This document shows, one piece after another, positions 60,758 to 64,000 of a stretch of DNA of 64,000 nucleotides (positions are counted from its first letter, which is position 1; each line of letters opens with the position of its first letter). A model generated the notes under the pieces. It searched no databases. It was not told the DNA's origin and was given only the letters and a program-made list of their open reading frames with translations. The stretch covers positions 1,116,001 to 1,180,000 of the forward strand of contig MARA01000004.1 of assembly GCA_001792895.1 (NCBI GenBank), in the 5' to 3' direction. This DNA comes from Lentinus brumalis. Its lineage: Eukaryota > Basidiomycota > Agaricomycetes > Polyporales > Polyporaceae. The position numbers were made by a program, and so were the translations under genes.

Positions 60758-61404
60758 TGTCTTCTTTCTTGCCCTTTCCAGAGCATTCCAACGCGTTACG
60801 TCACCGAAAAAAGTCACGTGTGTCACACCCGCGTTGTGGAAGCGCCCGCATGGTCGGACTTACGCGTTGGGACGAGAACATACTATCGCTACCCCAGAAG
60901 CTGATAAAAGCGCCCGTCAACCCTAGAAGCTGATAATGTGCTTCTCGGGCCACTTTATGCGTACCTATCGACCTGTAAAACTCACAACATTGTTTGTCGG
61001 CTTCTGTCGGGTGTGTCCGCAAAAAGAGCGAGGTGAAAGGGTCTGGATTGACTGAGATAATTAATTAACAATATGCCAAGTCCCGGCATTTGCACATTGT
61101 TCCTTCAGCAACTTGCTTGTTAATGTTCCGACCTCTTTCAAACTTCTCTCATAGCTCCTGTGTCTCGTTTCGAGTGTTGTACCTATTTTTCCGAAGCTCC
61201 GGGGGGATACGACATGCAGCTCCTGAGAAGCGTGACATTGAAGCTCAAAGTGTGGCTGAATTTCAAGCGGAGCTTGAATTCGGCCCAACGGCAGCTCAAC
61301 GACGTCATGCGCGTTCACTACAGTAAGTAAGTATCGCGTTCACGTCCTGCTGCCTGCTTCCTCTGCCCACGCTTGCTTCTTCTTCTCATCTTCCCACAGC
61401 CAAC

Positions 61405-64000
61405 ATGGCCGCACGACGAAACCCTCCGGTCCGTACTCCGAAGAAGCGGCAGCGCGCCCCCACAAAGCCGTGCTACACAGAACAAGACATTCAGAACGCA
61501 TGCTCGTATGTCGACTCCGGTGCCGGTTCTCTTCATGAAGCCCACCGACTCTTCAACATCCCCTATTCCACCCTCCGTGCAAGACATCTCGGTATTCATG
61601 TTTCACGGCGAGAAGCGCACCAGGATCAGCAGTACCTATCCCGCCCAGAAGAAGCTGCCCTGCAAGATTGGGTCGATCACCTGGCCCTTCTTGGCTTCCC
61701 TCCTGACAAGCTAACCGCCCTGGACATGGCGCAGGCTATTGCAGGTGCGGATCGACCTCCTAACCCGAAATGGATTGAACGTTTTCTTGCCAGACAGGAT
61801 CGCCTCAAGCTCGGAAAGCCGTCCGGGTTAGATCCTGAGCGCGCTCGAGCGTTCAATCGCCACAACGTCGCCGAGCACTTCAAGGAGCTGAAGGAGGTGA
61901 TCGACCGCTTCAACATACCCTGGGAGCACGTGTATAACATGGATGAGAAGGGTATTCAGCGGGGCGGGGGAAAGAGGGTTCAGCGCCGTAAATACTTTGT
62001 ACCACGCAGCAGGCGTGTCAACTACAAGCTTCACAGCTCAAATCTCGAGCTTATCACAGTCATCGAGTGCGTGTGCGCTGATGGCTCAAACCTCCAGCCT
62101 GGTTTTATCTTTGCTGGAAAGGAATTCCTTGCCGACTGGTTCAAAGATGTCGACCCGCGAGTCACGTAAGTCAACATTTCATTTGGAGTTGGATGCGAGA
62201 AGTGAGTGGCATACTAACCATGCTTACAGGATTGCGACTTCACCAAATGGATGGACGGAGGAGCTGCTATGCCTTGAATGGTTCAAGCAATGCTTCATTC
62301 CCCAGGCAACTGCCCGTCGTGTCTCGGACGCCCCCATCCTCCTCATCTTCGATGGGCACAACTCCCATGTCACACCGGAGATGAGGCAGCTTGCCAGGGA
62401 GAATGGAATTGAGCTTTACTGCCTTCCAGCTCATACTACACACCGGCTCCAGCCGCTTGATGTCGGCGTGTTTGCTGCACTCGAGACTGCGTGGCAGCAG
62501 CACTGTAACACATATTACTCCCGAAAGTCGCGTGGCAGGGAGATGGAGCGAGGGTTGGTGGTGCGCGAGTATCTCAACGTCCGAAACACAGTCTTCACAC
62601 CGGACTTGATTCGCAAAGCGTGGTTCAATTCAGGCATCACATCCGGGACATGGAGCGCCGACTTCTTCTCCGACGAGGACTACGCCCCTAGCCGCGTCAC
62701 CTCCACCACTGCGCGCACTGTCCCACCTTCCTATCCCACCAACAACCCCCTCTTCCCTGAACATGCTGCCGCACCTCAACGTCCTCCCACGCCATCCTCC
62801 CCTCCTCCCACCCAACAGAGCTCACTCGAGGTAGAACCCAATGATGGCTCTGACACTGAGCCAGCAGATGGCAACGATGACGTCTCCGAGCCTAATCAAA
62901 CTGCAGATGAGTGGAACAGTAAGTTAGTCATCGACACTACATGGATTCAGATACTGACCTTTGTGTAGGTCAGTCGACAATGTCCTCCCAAGAGAGGGCA
63001 GAGCTACGTGCGCGAGCTCGCACCCTGCTCGGTCGGCATGCCTCAGCACCTGCAACCAGCGTTGACATCCACCGGTGCCGCAGGCCATGCGAGGAGTGTC
63101 ACAGTCGCATTCATGCGCTTGAAGACCGCGTCGAGACCCTGGAGAATGAGGTTGACTCGCTTGTTTCCAGGGTCTACCACAGCGAGGCGCACTCGAAGCT
63201 CGCGGAACGGCAGCTTGACGCACTGCAACAGCAACTAAACGATCAGAAGAACCGTAAACGTTCGAAGAAAATACGTACCGGTGGGCGGTGCTTGACATCA
63301 GGTCGCGGTGCCGAGCTATGCGACCAGGAAGAGGCGGCTGCACGTGCCGACGATGAACGGAAGGCCGAAGAACAACGGCGGAAGGAGGCGGACGAAGCGG
63401 CGAGGCAGGCAGAGCGGGAGCGGCGGGCGCAGGACGAGAGTGAGGTCTTCTCCGGAACTTTGGCGCGGAAGCGAAAGGATGACTTGAAGGACATTGCGTT
63501 CACGCTGGGCGTGTCGACAAATGGAACAATTGCAGAGCTGTGCAAGAACATTGTCAGCTTCCTCAAAGCCCACCCAGAGTACGCCGAGAAACCGCGGTTC
63601 TCGGGGCTGTACAACGCGCAGAATCAACTGGACGCGTTCGTGCGGAAGAGGCCGCTGCCCACGGACTTGGATGATGAGAACGCGTCGCCGCCCTCTCAGC
63701 GGCGACGCCTCTCACCACCTCTGACTCCTTCGCGGAGACGCTTCTCCCCTCCTCTGACTCCCTCCAAGCGTCAGCGCACCTCCACACCCTTATCTCCCAC
63801 CCGTTCTACCAGCCTCTGGGAGGACGGCATCCAGTCGTCCTTCCTCCCCTTCCCTGGCCCACTCGACGGTGGTTTTGCTCCGTTCCAACCCAACCCCGGG
63901 GATAGTGTCATGCCCACTATAGATGCCACGTACCTGGGCCAATATCCTAACCTCCCTCTCCCTGATCCCCTTGCTGGTTCGAGCTCCGTAGTCCACCCTT
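61405..64000 (+). CDS. pogo/Tigger-type DDE transposase-like protein with coiled-coil and SAP-like C-terminus, 3' end beyond the window
   Basis: Exons 61405-62165, 62230-62918 and from 62969 to the window end form one open frame. The N-terminus has HTH marks of pogo/CENP-B-type transposases (YTEQDIQNACSYVDSGAGSL; FNIPYSTLRAR) and a second DNA-binding helix region (NPKWIERFLARQDRLKLGKP). The catalytic core keeps all three acidic positions: VYNMDEKGIQ, LLIFDGHNSHVT and HRLQPLDVGVFAALETAW, a DDD set. The third exon is unusual. It has a coiled coil (IHALEDRVETLENEVDSLVS and Lys/Glu/Arg-rich helix), then KRKDDLKDIAFTLGVST, KNIVSFLKAHPEY, which resembles a SAP DNA-binding motif, and a basic Ser/Pro tail with repeated SPPLTPS blocks. 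No inverted repeats were found, so mobility and domestication are both possible. Confidence 0.85.
61405..64000 (+). mobile_element. probable pogo-superfamily DNA transposon, partial
   Basis: Inferred only from the intact transposase-like gene; the ends of the element were not found. The catalytic triad is complete and there is no stop or frameshift in the visible part, so the copy is young or maintained. Confidence 0.5.

Larger units (their letters stand above)
60593..61404. other. Hsp70 promoter and left flank of the transposase-like gene
   Basis: Contains the Hsp70 TATA box and heat-shock element, an AGAAGCTGATAA motif repeated at about 60895 and 60926, and a CTACAGTAAGTAAGTAT run at 61318-61334. 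No terminal inverted repeat could be paired, because the right end of the element lies outside the window. Confidence 0.35.

Overview
The window is nuclear DNA of a filamentous basidiomycete, most likely an agaricomycete or polypore-type mushroom. Genes are dense and on both strands. They are cut by many short introns (about 50-65 bp, GT-AG with a few GC-AG), coding exons favour G/C in third positions, and the gene set is eukaryotic and fungal: SEACIT subunit NPR2, NEDD8 E1 subunit UBA3, fungal C1-THF synthase, PNGase A, PhoD phosphatase and a pogo-type transposase. Species cannot be fixed from sequence alone. I found no CRISPR array, operon or secondary-metabolite cluster.

Layout. 1-3675: mostly unassigned DNA with a GCIP/CCNDBP1-like gene on the minus strand. 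3676-6538: secreted GMC oxidoreductase. 6698-10706: splicing factor Slt11/RBM22 and NPR2, divergent. 10720-18238: RCL1 (rRNA-processing cyclase-like) is present twice in the same orientation; the second copy is broken. A CK1-like kinase and an unrecognised gene lie between them. 18359-20020: UBA3. 22008-28346: mitochondrial PheRS, mitochondrial GrpE/Mge1 and trifunctional C1-THF synthase. 28695-31167: PNGase A. 31740-32160: short hairpin and direct repeats. 32444-38646: Pmp3-like membrane protein with a long tail, a four-finger C2H2 factor and fructose-1,6-bisphosphatase. 38543-42026: a partial, decayed duplication of the FBP 3' region around an unrecognised gene, running into the 3' end of a Nur1/Mug154-like gene. 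44080-49188: a coiled-coil membrane protein and a CCCH-finger coiled-coil protein. 49620-57676: cis-prenyltransferase, SWIM-RING protein, class II aldolase/adducin protein and PhoD phosphatase. 58477-60592: cytosolic Hsp70 with a TATA box and step-type heat-shock element. 61405-64000: DDE (pogo/Tigger) transposase-like gene running off the window.

Most genes are unrelated housekeeping functions (translation, one-carbon metabolism, gluconeogenesis, dolichol synthesis, mitochondrial protein import and folding) and not a pathway cluster. The most informative signals are structural. The tandem RCL1 duplication has a nearly identical 5' half and a decayed 3' half. The FBP-derived duplication breakpoint lies in the 3' end of a neighbouring gene. 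The transposase-like protein has an apparent SAP-like C-terminal domain. Finally, four apparent one-base frameshifts in three genes all sit in G/C homopolymer runs, which points to consensus errors and not to pseudogenes.

Exon boundaries below come from reading frames, protein-family conservation and GT/GC-AG signals; none has transcript support. Family assignments are by recognition of motifs, not by a database search.
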